Origin: Thiohalocapsa sp.
GTDB taxonomy: Bacteria > Pseudomonadota > Gammaproteobacteria > Chromatiales > Chromatiaceae
Reading direction: 5' to 3'
Assembly: GCA_021736785.1 (NCBI GenBank)
Contig: JAIPFF010000015.1
Coordinates: 1-64,000, forward strand
Length of the DNA stretch: 64,000 bases
The notes under the pieces are model-generated. The model did not search any database and was not told the DNA's origin. It saw only the letters and a program-made list of their open reading frames with translations. Position 1 is the stretch's first letter; each line of letters begins with the position of its first letter. Positions 35,959 through 45,457 of the stretch are shown here, piece by piece. Position numbers and translations under genes: made by a program.

Positions 35959-37530
35959 TCAGCGGACCAGGTCGTAGTTGAAGTCCGTCACGCCCATCTC
36001 GCGGGTCTCGTCGTCCAGACGCTCGAGCACTGCGTTGACCAATGTGGTCAGCATGTACATGGCACCCTCGTAACCGTAGGTGGTCATGCGATGCAGGTGA
36101 TGGCGGTCGAAGATCGGGAAGCCGATGCGGATCAGCGGCACCTCGAACTCCTTGCCCTTGTGCAGCGTGTCGCGCTGGATGAACTTGCCGTAGCTGTTGC
36201 CGATCAGGAAGTCCGGCTTGTCGGTGAAGCACAGCGAGCGCAGATGCCACAAGTCCTTGCTGATATGCACTTCCGCGCCTTGGCCGTAGGGCGACTCGGA
36301 CAGCATCTTGTCCATGGCCTTCTTCCAGCGCTTGTTGGCGTGGTTGCACAGGATGTGCGTCGGCTCGGCGCCCAGCTCCAGCAGGAACTTGGTCAGGCCC
36401 ATGACGAAGTCCGCGTCCCCGTAGAGGGCAAACTTCTTGCCGTGCAGCCAGGTGTGGCTGTCGGTCATCATGTCGACCAAGCGGCCGCGCTCCTTGGCCA
36501 GCGACTCGGGGATCGGCTTGCCGGTCAGTTCCGAGACCTTCATCAGGAACTCGTCGGTCCACTCCAGCCCCATCGGTATGTCGACGTGGTTGCAGGGCTG
36601 ATGCCAGGTCATCTCGACGAACTTCTTCGTCTTCGGCAACTGCCAGGGCTGCAGCAGCAGGGTGTCGATGGCGTTCGGGGCGTCCTTCATCTCGTCGATG
36701 GAGGTGCCGCCGTCGTACATGCGGTACTCGCCGTCGGCCGGAGTGTCGAGCACCTCGGTCGGGTCGCACAGCAGCGAGTAGCCGACACCCATCTCCTGCA
36801 TCATCCGGTGCAGCACGCGGTAGTTGCCGAGGTAGGTCTCGAAGCCCGGCACCAGGTTGATCTTGCCGTTGCTGCCGACCTCCTTGTCGTCCATGTAGTT
36901 CAGCGTGAAGTAGCGCTGAATCCCTTCGAACATGTTGTCCCAGCCGGTGGTGTGGCTGCCGACGAAGCTCGGCGTGTGCGCGAACGGGGTCGGGAACTCG
37001 GCCGGGATGTGGCCTGCCTTCTTCGCGTTGCCGATGAAGGCGTTCAGGTCGTCACCGATGACCTCGGCCATGCAGGTGGTGGAGACGGCGATCATCTCGG
37101 GCTTGTACAGCGCCTTGGCGTTTTCCAGGCCGTCGAACATGTTCTTCTGGCCACCGAACACCGCCGCGTCCTCGGTCATGGAGTCGGATACGCAGGCGAT
37201 CGGCTCCTTGAAGTGGCGGTTGAAGTAGGTGCGGAAGTAGGCGACGCAGCCCTGGGAGCCGTGCACGTAGGGCAGAGTCTTCTCGAAGCCCAGCGCGCAC
37301 AGCACGGCGCCGAGGGGCTGGCAGGCCTTGGCCGGGTTGATGGTCAGGGCCTCGCGGGAGAAGTTGAGCTCCTTGTACTCCTCCGTGGTGGTCCATTCGA
37401 AGACCTCGTCGAGCTTCGCCTTGTCGGCGACTTCTTCGACGGTATTGCGCTTGGCGCCTAGGTTCTCTTTGTATTCCTCGTTACGGAACAACGGGTAGCT
37501 GGGCTTGATGTTGTCGGCTGTCTGGCTCAT
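35959..37530 (-). CDS. nifK: NifK, nitrogenase MoFe protein beta chain
   Basis: A 523-residue beta subunit of dinitrogenase. The P-cluster cysteines lie in AKACQPLGAVLCALG (first), HGSQGCVAYFRTYFNRH (second) and ACVSDSMTEDAAVFGG (third region). Other marks are STTCMAEVIGDDLNAFI, HTPSFVGSHTTGWDNM and the ending VTDFNYDLVR. Its 50-residue N-terminal extension (with NEEYKENLGAKRNTVEEVAD) is normal for the longer Azotobacter-type NifK. It follows nifD by 151 bases; an 18-base element repeated before nifD lies 18-35 bases ahead of the start. Confidence 0.98.
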   Translation of the reverse strand: MSQTADNIKPSYPLFRNEEYKENLGAKRNTVEEVADKAKLDEVFEWTTTEEYKELNFSREALTINPAKACQPLGAVLCALGFEKTLPYVHGSQGCVAYFRTYFNRHFKEPIACVSDSMTEDAAVFGGQKNMFDGLENAKALYKPEMIAVSTTCMAEVIGDDLNAFIGNAKKAGHIPAEFPTPFAHTPSFVGSHTTGWDNMFEGIQRYFTLNYMDDKEVGSNGKINLVPGFETYLGNYRVLHRMMQEMGVGYSLLCDPTEVLDTPADGEYRMYDGGTSIDEMKDAPNAIDTLLLQPWQLPKTKKFVEMTWHQPCNHVDIPMGLEWTDEFLMKVSELTGKPIPESLAKERGRLVDMMTDSHTWLHGKKFALYGDADFVMGLTKFLLELGAEPTHILCNHANKRWKKAMDKMLSESPYGQGAEVHISKDLWHLRSLCFTDKPDFLIGNSYGKFIQRDTLHKGKEFEVPLIRIGFPIFDRHHLHRMTTYGYEGAMYMLTTLVNAVLERLDDETREMGVTDFNYDLVR

Positions 37531-37547
37531 GGATGTGCTCCTGCCGC

Positions 37548-37565
37548 GCCGCTAATCCGCGGACA
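37548..37565 (-). repeat. 18-base element before nifK (copy 2)
   Basis: The plus strand reads GCCGCTAATCCGCGGACA, identical to 39189-39206 before nifD. On the message it reads as a short CCGC/GCGG stem just above the ribosome site. Confidence 0.8.
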
Positions 37566-37681
37566 ACGGCCTGGGTAATACGAGTTGTCTATCGGGCCGG
37601 GTCGCGCCACCCGCTCCGCGAGCCGCCTGGGCGCCCGGGCCGGGCGCCGCGACGGTATCGCGAGAGAGTGGCCTACACCGC

Positions 37682-39166
37682 TCAGGCGCTGGCGGCGACC
37701 GCGTCGGCCTCGCCCTCGGCGGGCTTCTGCCAAGGCGCTTGCATGGACTTCCAGCAAGGGTTGTTGATGGTCATGTCCATGTCGCGGGCGAAGATGGCAA
37801 AGCCGTCGTAGCCGTGGTACGGACCCGAGTAGTCCCAGGAGTGCATCTGGCGGAAGGGCACACCCATCTTCTGGAAGATGTACTTTTCCTTGATGCCGGA
37901 GCCGATTAGGTCGGGCTGTACGCGCTTGACGAATTCCTCGAGCTCGTAGCCGGTGACGTCGTCATAGAGCAGGGTGGAGTCGCCCATTTCCTTGACGGTG
38001 CGGTCATAGTCGTCGTTGTGCGCGAACTCGTAGCCCGTGCCGACGACTTCCATGCCCAGATCTTCGTAGGCGCCGATGATGTGACGCGGGCGCAGGCCGC
38101 CGACGTAGAGCATCACGCGCTTGCCTTCCAGGCGCGGGCGATACTTGGCGATGATGGCCTCGTACTCGGCGGTGTACTTCTCGATGACCTTCTCGGCGTT
38201 GGCCTGGATCTTCTCGTCGAAGCGGGCGGCGATGGCGCGCAGGGACTCGGCGATCTTGGTCGGGCCGAAGAAGTTGTATTCCATCCACGGAACGCCGTAC
38301 TTCTCTTCCATGAAGCGGCTGATGTAGTTCATCGAGCGGTAGCAGTGGATGAGGTTGAGCTTGACCTTGGGGGTCAGCTCCATCTCGCTCAGCGTGCCGT
38401 CGCCGGACCACTGGGCGACCACGCGCAGGCCCATCTCCTCGAGCAGAATGCGCGAGGCCCAGGCGTCGCCGCCGATGTTGTAGTCGCCGATCACGGCCAC
38501 GTCGTAGGGCGTGGTCTGGAAGGACTCGTCGCCGTCGCGATTACCGATGACCCAGTCGCGGATGGAGTCGTTGGCGATATGGTGGCCCAAGGACTGCGAC
38601 ACGCCGCGGAAGCCCTCGCAGCGCACCGGAACGACCGGCTTGCTCAGCTCCTTGGACTTCTTCTTGGAGACCGCCTCGATGTCGTCGCCGATCAGGCCGA
38701 TCGGACACTCGGACTGCACGGAAATGCCCTTCGCCAGCGGGAACAGCGTCTCGATCTCGCTGATGAGCTTATCCAGTTTCTTGTCGCCGCCGAAGACGAT
38801 GTCCTTCTCCTGGAAGTCCGAGGTGAAGTTCATCGTGCCGAAGGTATTCACGCCGGTCATGCCGACGTAGTAGTTGCGGCGGCCGGCGCGCGAGTACTGG
38901 CCGCAGCCGACCGGGCCGTGGGAGATGTGCACCATGTCCTTGATCGGACCCCAGACCACGCCCTTGGAGCCGGCGTAGGCACAACCGCGCACGGTCATGA
39001 CGCCCGGCTGGGACTTACGGTTGGAGGTGATGCACTTCTTCGACTGCTCGACCGATTGATCGTTGACCGCCAAGTGCTTGGCGCGGTCTTTCTTTGCCTT
39101 CTCGGGATAGACCTCGAGCACCTCTTGGATCAGGGCTTGAGTCTCTTCGCGTGTCATTGCTGCCAT
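37682..39166 (-). CDS. nifD: NifD, nitrogenase MoFe protein alpha chain
   Basis: A 494-residue alpha subunit. P-cluster ligands are in [40 protein letters not shown] and [15 protein letters not shown]. The FeMo-co ligands are the Cys of [14 protein letters not shown] and the His of [19 protein letters not shown]. The segment [20 protein letters not shown] is also typical. All key residues are present, so this is a molybdenum nitrogenase and not a vanadium or iron-only form. It follows nifH by 125 bases, a spacer with a strong hairpin. Confidence 0.98.
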   Translation of the reverse strand: MAAMTREETQALIQEVLEVYPEKAKKDRAKHLAVNDQSVEQSKKCITSNRKSQPGVMTVRGCAYAGSKGVVWGPIKDMVHISHGPVGCGQYSRAGRRNYYVGMTGVNTFGTMNFTSDFQEKDIVFGGDKKLDKLISEIETLFPLAKGISVQSECPIGLIGDDIEAVSKKKSKELSKPVVPVRCEGFRGVSQSLGHHIANDSIRDWVIGNRDGDESFQTTPYDVAVIGDYNIGGDAWASRILLEEMGLRVVAQWSGDGTLSEMELTPKVKLNLIHCYRSMNYISRFMEEKYGVPWMEYNFFGPTKIAESLRAIAARFDEKIQANAEKVIEKYTAEYEAIIAKYRPRLEGKRVMLYVGGLRPRHIIGAYEDLGMEVVGTGYEFAHNDDYDRTVKEMGDSTLLYDDVTGYELEEFVKRVQPDLIGSGIKEKYIFQKMGVPFRQMHSWDYSGPYHGYDGFAIFARDMDMTINNPCWKSMQAPWQKPAEGEADAVAASA

Positions 39167-39188
39167 TTCGGCTTTCCTCGTCGGCGCC

Positions 39189-39206
39189 GCCGCTAATCCG
39201 CGGACA
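39189..39206 (-). repeat. 18-base element before nifD (copy 1)
   Basis: GCCGCTAATCCGCGGACA lies 23-40 bases before the nifD start and is identical to the copy before nifK at 37548-37565. Confidence 0.8.
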
Positions 39207-39233
39207 GTCGCTCATTGAAGAACCAAGGGGATT

Positions 39234-39254
39234 CCCTCTCCCCTCGGGAGAGGG
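39234..39254 (-). terminator. Strong hairpin between nifH and nifD
   Basis: CCCTCTCCC (39234-39242) pairs perfectly with GGGAGAGGG (39246-39254) around a 3-base loop. It lies 38 bases after the nifH stop. Hairpins here are known to stabilise nifH message or partly stop transcription, giving more NifH than NifDK. Confidence 0.65.
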
Positions 39255-39291
39255 AAAAGGGAGAGGGAAGGGCGGTCTCGCCCGATGTCGG

Positions 39292-40266
<975 letters not shown>

Positions 40267-40348
40267 CTAAAGCAATGATTTAAATGGAAAGAGTTCTGTG
40301 ACGCGGGTCTCGTTGTCTTGGTAGCATACGCGACAAAGCCACATGGCT

Positions 40349-40364
40349 TGTGCGTATAACAACA
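40349..40364. promoter_or_regulatory. NifA upstream activator site for nifHDK
   Basis: TGTGCGTATAACAACA is an exact TGT-N10-ACA site centred about 130 bases above the expected nifH start. It lies inside the longest possible draT reading frame, which argues for a later draT start. Confidence 0.8.
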
Positions 40365-40384
40365 GCCGGAGCCGACATCCCGCC

Positions 40385-41269
40385 ATGCCCGATATGCCGC
40401 ACCCGTCCGCCGTCTTGCGGACGCCCTCGCCGCCATCCGATGCACCGATGCACCCGCCCTCGCTGCCGCCGCAGGCGCGCCTTCCCATCAACCGCTGCAA
40501 CCTACCGGCCGTCATCCTCGGCGGGCTGACCTACCAGGCCCACCCGGTGCCGCTGGAGATCGACGGCGTGCGCGCGTTCCACCGCGATCTCTTCGAAATG
40601 CTGGCGCCGCTCGACATCCACCGCGAGCGCGCCGAGCGCTTCGTCGATTACATGGCCGTGCATTTCTGCCTGGACGACCTGGAGGAGGCGGGCCTGTCGC
40701 CGGGGCGGGTGCGCAAGTCGCGGCGCAACGCCAACTATCTGCGGATGGTGCGCGGCTGGTCGTTCGACTCCGACGGCCGCGAGGGCGCGGTGCTCAAGCA
40801 CTGGGTGGAGACCCGCTTCGGGCTGCGCGCGCGCCATCATGGGGGACCGCTCGACGGCCGCGACAGCGAGGCCTATCAACTCTATCTGTCACAGGGCAGC
40901 CGCGGGCTGTATGCCACCAACGCTTTGGAGGCTCAGCTCGATCTGCTCTACACCTATTGCCAGTACGAATTGGTTCGCCAGCACCCCGACGAAACGCACC
41001 TGACGCTTTATCGCGGCATCAACCGTATCGACGAGCACGAGGTGCTGGAGCGCGGCGGCGACGGCCATTGGCGGGTGCTGCTGAACAATCTCAACAGCTT
41101 CACCAGCGCACGCGAGCGCGCGGACGAGTTCGGCGACTACATCCTCTCGGCGCAGGTACCGCTGCCGAAGGTCCTGTTCTTCAACAGTTTGCTGCCCGGA
41201 ATGCTGAAGGGCGAGGGTGAGTACGTGGTGATCGGCGGCGCCTACGCGGTGGACATCAGCACGCTCTGA
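40385..41269 (+). CDS. draT: DraT, dinitrogenase reductase ADP-ribosyltransferase
   Basis: A protein of about 294 residues that uses NAD to ADP-ribosylate NifH at Arg101 and so switches nitrogenase off after ammonium or darkness. Family marks are LPINRCNLPAVILGGLTYQA near the N-terminus, VHFCLDDLEEAGLSPG, SRRNANYLRMVRGWSFDSDG, LYRGINRIDEHEVLERG, LNNLNSFTSARERADEFGDY and VPLPKVLFFNSLLPGMLKGE. The start is uncertain: ATGs at 40343, 40385, 40394 and 40448 are in frame and none has a good ribosome site; 40343 would overlap the NifA site. It is divergent from nifH. The partner draG is not next to it in this window. Confidence 0.9.
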   Translation: MPDMPHPSAVLRTPSPPSDAPMHPPSLPPQARLPINRCNLPAVILGGLTYQAHPVPLEIDGVRAFHRDLFEMLAPLDIHRERAERFVDYMAVHFCLDDLEEAGLSPGRVRKSRRNANYLRMVRGWSFDSDGREGAVLKHWVETRFGLRARHHGGPLDGRDSEAYQLYLSQGSRGLYATNALEAQLDLLYTYCQYELVRQHPDETHLTLYRGINRIDEHEVLERGGDGHWRVLLNNLNSFTSARERADEFGDYILSAQVPLPKVLFFNSLLPGMLKGEGEYVVIGGAYAVDISTL

Positions 41270-41498
41270 GGGTGGTGCCGGAGCGTGCGCCTGGCTCGCC
41301 TCGATGCGCCGCGCCATGTTACGGAGCCCGAGCGTTCGAGCACGTTTGTCGGTGAAAAACGGATTGTCGCTTTCCGTACAGGTTTCCGGCGGCAGTCGTC
41401 GAACGATCGGCATCGCGCCGATCTCCGCGCGGCGCTTGTCAGCGCGCCCGGCGCAGGTCAACCTAGCGCGTACGACCTGACTTGACGAGGGCACGCGT

Positions 41499-42578
41499 AT
41501 GCTGCGACTGCTCAAAGAACGCGGGCGTTTCGGCCCGGTGCCGGGGCGGAGGCCGATAGCGGCGTGGCCGGCGACCGCGGCACTGCTGCTTGCCGCATCG
41601 ATGCTGACGGGCTGTGCGACGATGCCGGGCTTCGACCTGTTCGCCCGGGAACCGCTGCCCGACGATCGCTTCCTGCTGCCCGACGAGAACACGGCGGTCA
41701 TCGGCGCGGTGCAATATGCCGTTGCCCGCCACGAGGATACGCTGCCCGATTTCGCCCGCCGCTACGGCCTCGGCCACGACGAGATCGTCGCCGCCAATCC
41801 GAGCGTCGACCCCTGGCTGCCGGGCTCCGGCACCCGTGTCGTGCTGCCGACGCAATTCGTGCTGCCCGACACCCCCCGCAAGGGGCTGGTGCTGAACTTG
41901 GCAACACTGCGCCTGTTCTATTATCCGGACGTCGAGGACGGCGCAATGCCGGCGGTGGTGACGCATCCCATCGGCATCGGACGCGAGGGCTGGCGGACGC
42001 CGGTCGGGCGTATGCGCATCACACAGAAGATCGAGAATCCCTCCTGGACCCCGCCCGCGTCGGTGCGTCGCGAGCACGCCAAGCAAGGCGACAAACTGCC
42101 GGCGGTCGTGCCGCCGGGACCGGATAATCCGCTCGGTGCCCATGCCATGCGCCTGAGCCGTCCGAGCTATTTGCTGCACGGCACCAACAAGCCCTATGGC
42201 GTCGGCATGCGGGTCAGTCATGGCTGCGTGCGGCTGTATCCGGAAGATATCGCCGAGTTGTTCGGCGAGGTGGACGTCAATGCCACGGTGCGGATCGTCA
42301 ATCAGCCCTACCTTGCGGGCTGGCGCGACGGCGTGCTTTACCTGGAGGCCCATGCGCCGCTGTCGGAAGACGCACGGCGTTGGAAAGGCAGCCTGAAGCC
42401 GATGGAGAAGGTGGTCAAAGCCGCTGCCGGAGACGCCGTGGACAGTGTCGACTGGGACAAGGCGCGGGCCGTTGCCGAGCAGGCGCGGGGCATACCCGTG
42501 CCGATCTCGGCGGGCACGCCGGATCTCGATCGGATCATCGCCGATGCACGCCGCGTGCCGCGCATGCCGCCGCGGTGA
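41499..42578 (+). CDS. L,D-transpeptidase lipoprotein with LysM-like domain
   Basis: A 359-residue envelope enzyme. A signal peptide ends in the lipobox LTGC, with Cys39 as the lipid site. A LysM-like segment follows (about 68-120: YAVARHEDTLPDFARRYGLG, IVAANPSVDPWLPGSGTRVV). The YkuD catalytic domain (about 128-270) has LHGTNKPYGVGMRVSHGCVR, including the catalytic His and Cys. Such enzymes make 3-3 crosslinks in peptidoglycan or attach Braun-type lipoprotein. The C-terminal 70 residues are an extra tail. It stands alone, followed by the peroxiredoxin gene. Confidence 0.92.
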   Translation: MLRLLKERGRFGPVPGRRPIAAWPATAALLLAASMLTGCATMPGFDLFAREPLPDDRFLLPDENTAVIGAVQYAVARHEDTLPDFARRYGLGHDEIVAANPSVDPWLPGSGTRVVLPTQFVLPDTPRKGLVLNLATLRLFYYPDVEDGAMPAVVTHPIGIGREGWRTPVGRMRITQKIENPSWTPPASVRREHAKQGDKLPAVVPPGPDNPLGAHAMRLSRPSYLLHGTNKPYGVGMRVSHGCVRLYPEDIAELFGEVDVNATVRIVNQPYLAGWRDGVLYLEAHAPLSEDARRWKGSLKPMEKVVKAAAGDAVDSVDWDKARAVAEQARGIPVPISAGTPDLDRIIADARRVPRMPPR

Positions 42579-42674
42579 TACCGCCACGGTTGACTTCGCG
42601 GCGGCGCGGAAGCACCTCCCGGTGCGGTTTCGGCAAACCAAAAAAATGGGGTCAGCCCCGAGGATGTGTCCACG

Positions 42675-43232
42675 ATGCGCCAGCAAGTCGGCGATATGAT
42701 GCTCAAACTCTCCGAGGTCTGGACACGGGCGACGGGCGGGCGCTTCAGCGCGATGCCGGCGCCCGGCAGCGCCGCGCCGGACTTCGACGCGGCGGATCAA
42801 CAGGGCACGCGGCACCGGCTGGGTGACTACCGCGGGCGCTGGCTGGTGCTCTACTTCTATCCGCGCGACGAGACGCCGGGATGTACCGCCGAGGCCTGTA
42901 GCTTCCGCGACAACTTGGCCGAGGTGACGGGGCTCGGTGCGGCGGTGATCGGCGTCAGCACCGACGAGGAGGCCGCCCACGCGCGCTTCGCCGCCGATCA
43001 TGGGCTCTCGTTTCCGCTGCTCGCCGACACAGGCGGCGACGTCGCGCGCGCTTACGGCGTGCTCTGGGACAAGGGGCCGCGGCCTTTTGCGCGGCCGTTT
43101 GCCCGCAGGCGAACTTTCGTCATCGACCCCGACGGGCGAATCGCCAAGCGCTATCTACGGGTGCCGGTCGGCGAGCACGCGGAACAGGTGGCGGCCGATC
43201 TTCGCGCCCTCGCCGGGGCTGCAGCCGCCTGA
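42675..43232 (+). CDS. Peroxiredoxin, Bcp/PrxQ type
   Basis: A 185-residue thiol peroxidase. The fold marks are GSAAPDFDAADQQGTRHRLG, WLVLYFYPRDETPGCTAEAC and AVIGVSTDEEAAHARFAADH. The peroxidatic Cys is in TPGC, and the second Cys five residues later (EAC) is the PrxQ-type resolving residue. It reduces hydrogen or organic peroxides with thioredoxin. A roughly 30-residue N-terminal extension is not part of the core fold. ATG at 42675 is preferred over GTG at 42666; internal ATGs at 42696 and 42699 are possible. It is convergent with the diguanylate cyclase gene, one base apart. Confidence 0.9.
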   Translation: MRQQVGDMMLKLSEVWTRATGGRFSAMPAPGSAAPDFDAADQQGTRHRLGDYRGRWLVLYFYPRDETPGCTAEACSFRDNLAEVTGLGAAVIGVSTDEEAAHARFAADHGLSFPLLADTGGDVARAYGVLWDKGPRPFARPFARRRTFVIDPDGRIAKRYLRVPVGEHAEQVAADLRALAGAAAA

Positions 43233-43233
43233 T

Positions 43234-44670
43234 TCAGGGCGGGGAGCGGTAGATCACGCGGTTTCTGCCGGCACGCTTTGCCTCGTAGGCGGCACCGTCG
43301 GCTCGGGCCATCAGGCTTTCCGGCGTATCCTGGTCCGATGCGGCGGTCACGCCGATACTGGCCGTAATCGAGTAGTCCGCCCCGTCGCCCAGAGAGAAGC
43401 GCATGGCCCGCAGCTCGCGCAGGATCTTATCGGCGATCCGCACGGCGTCGCCGCGCTGGCAGTTCGACAGCAGGATTGCGAACTCATCGCCGCCCCAGCG
43501 GGCCACCAGATCCGTGTCGCGCACGTTTTCGACCAGCAACTGGCCGACCTTTTTCAGCAGCAGATCCCCCGCCGCGTGTCCCGCCTTGTCGTTGACCGCC
43601 TTCATCTGATCGAGATCCAGGAACAGCAGATTATCGCTGGCATCCCCGCGCCGCTTGCCGCCGATGGACTGGCGGATACGATTGTCCATGGCGAGCCGGT
43701 TCGGGATGCCGGTCAGCGCGTCGTTGTGCGCCAGCCAATGGGTCTGGGAATGAATCCTGTGGTCGCGGTAGGCCGCCGCGACCACCAGGCCGACGACGCC
43801 GGTAAACCAGATATTGACCAGGTTGAGTGTCAGGACGTTCGGCGCCGGCATGTCGAGCAACTCCGTGGAGACGTGCGGCGCCAGCGCGAGCAGGGTCAGC
43901 AGTGCGATCAGCCCGGGCAGCAACGCCGCCAACGCGCCGGTGCGCATGGCGGCCAGGAACACCATCGGAATCAGCAGATTCATGCACAACGCGGAGGCGA
44001 CGCCCTCGGTCAGCAGGAGGCCGACGATGCTGATGCCGAGCGCGACCGCGGCGATCAGCAGGGTTTCGAGCCAGTGGCGCATCAGGGCATCGCGCCAGAA
44101 TACGTTGCGCAAAGTCAGCACGGTGCCGCCGACCATCAGCATGCCCAGGCTGTTGCCGATCCACCAAGTCAGGACCACGTTCGCGGCAGGCACTCCCGGG
44201 CTCGGCAGAAAGGCGTGCAGCGCGAGCCCGGCGGTGGCGGCGCTGAGCAGCGGGCCGAGCGTCGCGATGCCTATGAACAGGAGGATATCGGGGACGTTGT
44301 GCAGCCGGCCCTCGAAGCCCAAGCGCCGTGCCAGCATCAGCGGCAAGACGGATTCGGCGACTGTGGCCGCGCCCGCGATCAGCGCGAGCCAAGGCGGTAC
44401 GCCGGCATAGAGCGCCAGCGCGAGCATGCCGGCGATCACGCCGGGCCAGGCACGGTAGCCGGCGATGATCAGCACCGCCAGCGTGATGCCCGAGGGCGGC
44501 CAAATCGGACTCACGCCGGTCTGTGCGGATTGAACCTGGAGGCCCGGGACACCGCTCGAGAAGAACAGCACGGCAAGCAGCAGCCCGGGCCAAAGGGCCT
44601 TGACGAGCGCAGCGTCGAGTGCGCCGGCTTGTTGGTAGGGACCGAGCCTGGCGGTACGCTGGCAAATCAT
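43234..44670 (-). CDS. MASE1-GGDEF membrane diguanylate cyclase
   Basis: A 478-residue protein. The N-terminal 300 residues hold eight or so membrane helices with the MASE1 pattern (SPIWPPSGITLAVLIIAGYR, LLFIGIATLGPLLSA, WWIGNSLGMLMVGG). The C-terminal GGDEF domain (about 315-478) has HNDALTGIPNRLAMDNR, LLFLDLDQMKAVNDKAGHAA, the active site ARWGGDEFAILL and ITASIGVTA. The intact GGDEF points to c-di-GMP synthesis. An inhibitory RxxD site was not evident. Together with the receiver-EAL protein it shows active c-di-GMP turnover in this organism. Confidence 0.93.
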   Translation of the reverse strand: MICQRTARLGPYQQAGALDAALVKALWPGLLLAVLFFSSGVPGLQVQSAQTGVSPIWPPSGITLAVLIIAGYRAWPGVIAGMLALALYAGVPPWLALIAGAATVAESVLPLMLARRLGFEGRLHNVPDILLFIGIATLGPLLSAATAGLALHAFLPSPGVPAANVVLTWWIGNSLGMLMVGGTVLTLRNVFWRDALMRHWLETLLIAAVALGISIVGLLLTEGVASALCMNLLIPMVFLAAMRTGALAALLPGLIALLTLLALAPHVSTELLDMPAPNVLTLNLVNIWFTGVVGLVVAAAYRDHRIHSQTHWLAHNDALTGIPNRLAMDNRIRQSIGGKRRGDASDNLLFLDLDQMKAVNDKAGHAAGDLLLKKVGQLLVENVRDTDLVARWGGDEFAILLSNCQRGDAVRIADKILRELRAMRFSLGDGADYSITASIGVTAASDQDTPESLMARADGAAYEAKRAGRNRVIYRSPP

Positions 44671-45457
44671 GGTCTGCGGCGCCCCTGCGCGGGCTGCCTT
44701 GCTTGCGTCGCGGCAGCATGCACGCGGCGCGCCGCCCGGCAGGTATGCGTCCTGGTTTTATTGGCGATTATCATTTTCTTGTCTGCCGAAAAATCTGTCG
44801 TTCTTCATTGTCTGGCCGCGTCCGGGATCCGAGGTGCCCGGTGTCGGGAGTGTTGGCCGCTGCTGCGCGTCTCGGATAGCTGTCATGCTTGAAGCATATT
44901 GGGTGCCACTTTGGGCGCTTTGCGCGAGTGGCGGGCCCGCCGCGCGCCGCGGCAGGCGTTTCTGCCCGCCGACCGGACCGAGGCCCGCGGAGCGTATCCA
45001 TTCGGGCCGCTGCCGGTAACGTGGATCGAGCACGGGAGCGCTATGCGTTGTGCGTCCTGGCCGCCTGCGCCGGCGGCGGAAAGACCTGTTCGGCGCGGGC
45101 CCGGCACAGGGCCGGCGCCGGGCGGTCAGCTCGACCGATGTAACGGGGTCATGTCCGAGGCGAGCCTCCATGAGGTGCCACGCGCAGAACCAAGGCCGCA
45201 TATCATAATGCGTGTACGCTGCCGAGTCGCGCAAACAAACCGACCGTCACAGTGTTATCCGGGGGATACACCTGCGATAAATGCGTGTACTCCGCGCCGG
45301 CTCGAAAACGCTGAAACGATGCAGCGCTTTCCATACTGGGCGGGGCGCTCGGAAACCGCGTTTTGCGGTCGCCGCTGACTCTTGGTCCGTAAGGCCAATG
45401 AAGCGGCTTCTCGCCGGGTCAGGCATGGGGGCCGCGGCGCCGAAGCGCTCGCGGGAT
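44671..45457. other. Region without recognisable gene
   Basis: About 790 bases between the MASE1-GGDEF gene and the membrane protein gene. Short open frames occur in several phases, but none shows family features with a ribosome site. No tRNA or other RNA gene was recognised. An AT-richer part at about 44755-44815 is probably the cyclase promoter. Confidence 0.55.

Noticed and set aside
44671-45457. Small protein genes in the 790-base gap
   Set aside because: Frames overlap in several phases, are rich in Arg and Pro, and none has both a ribosome site and recognisable features.
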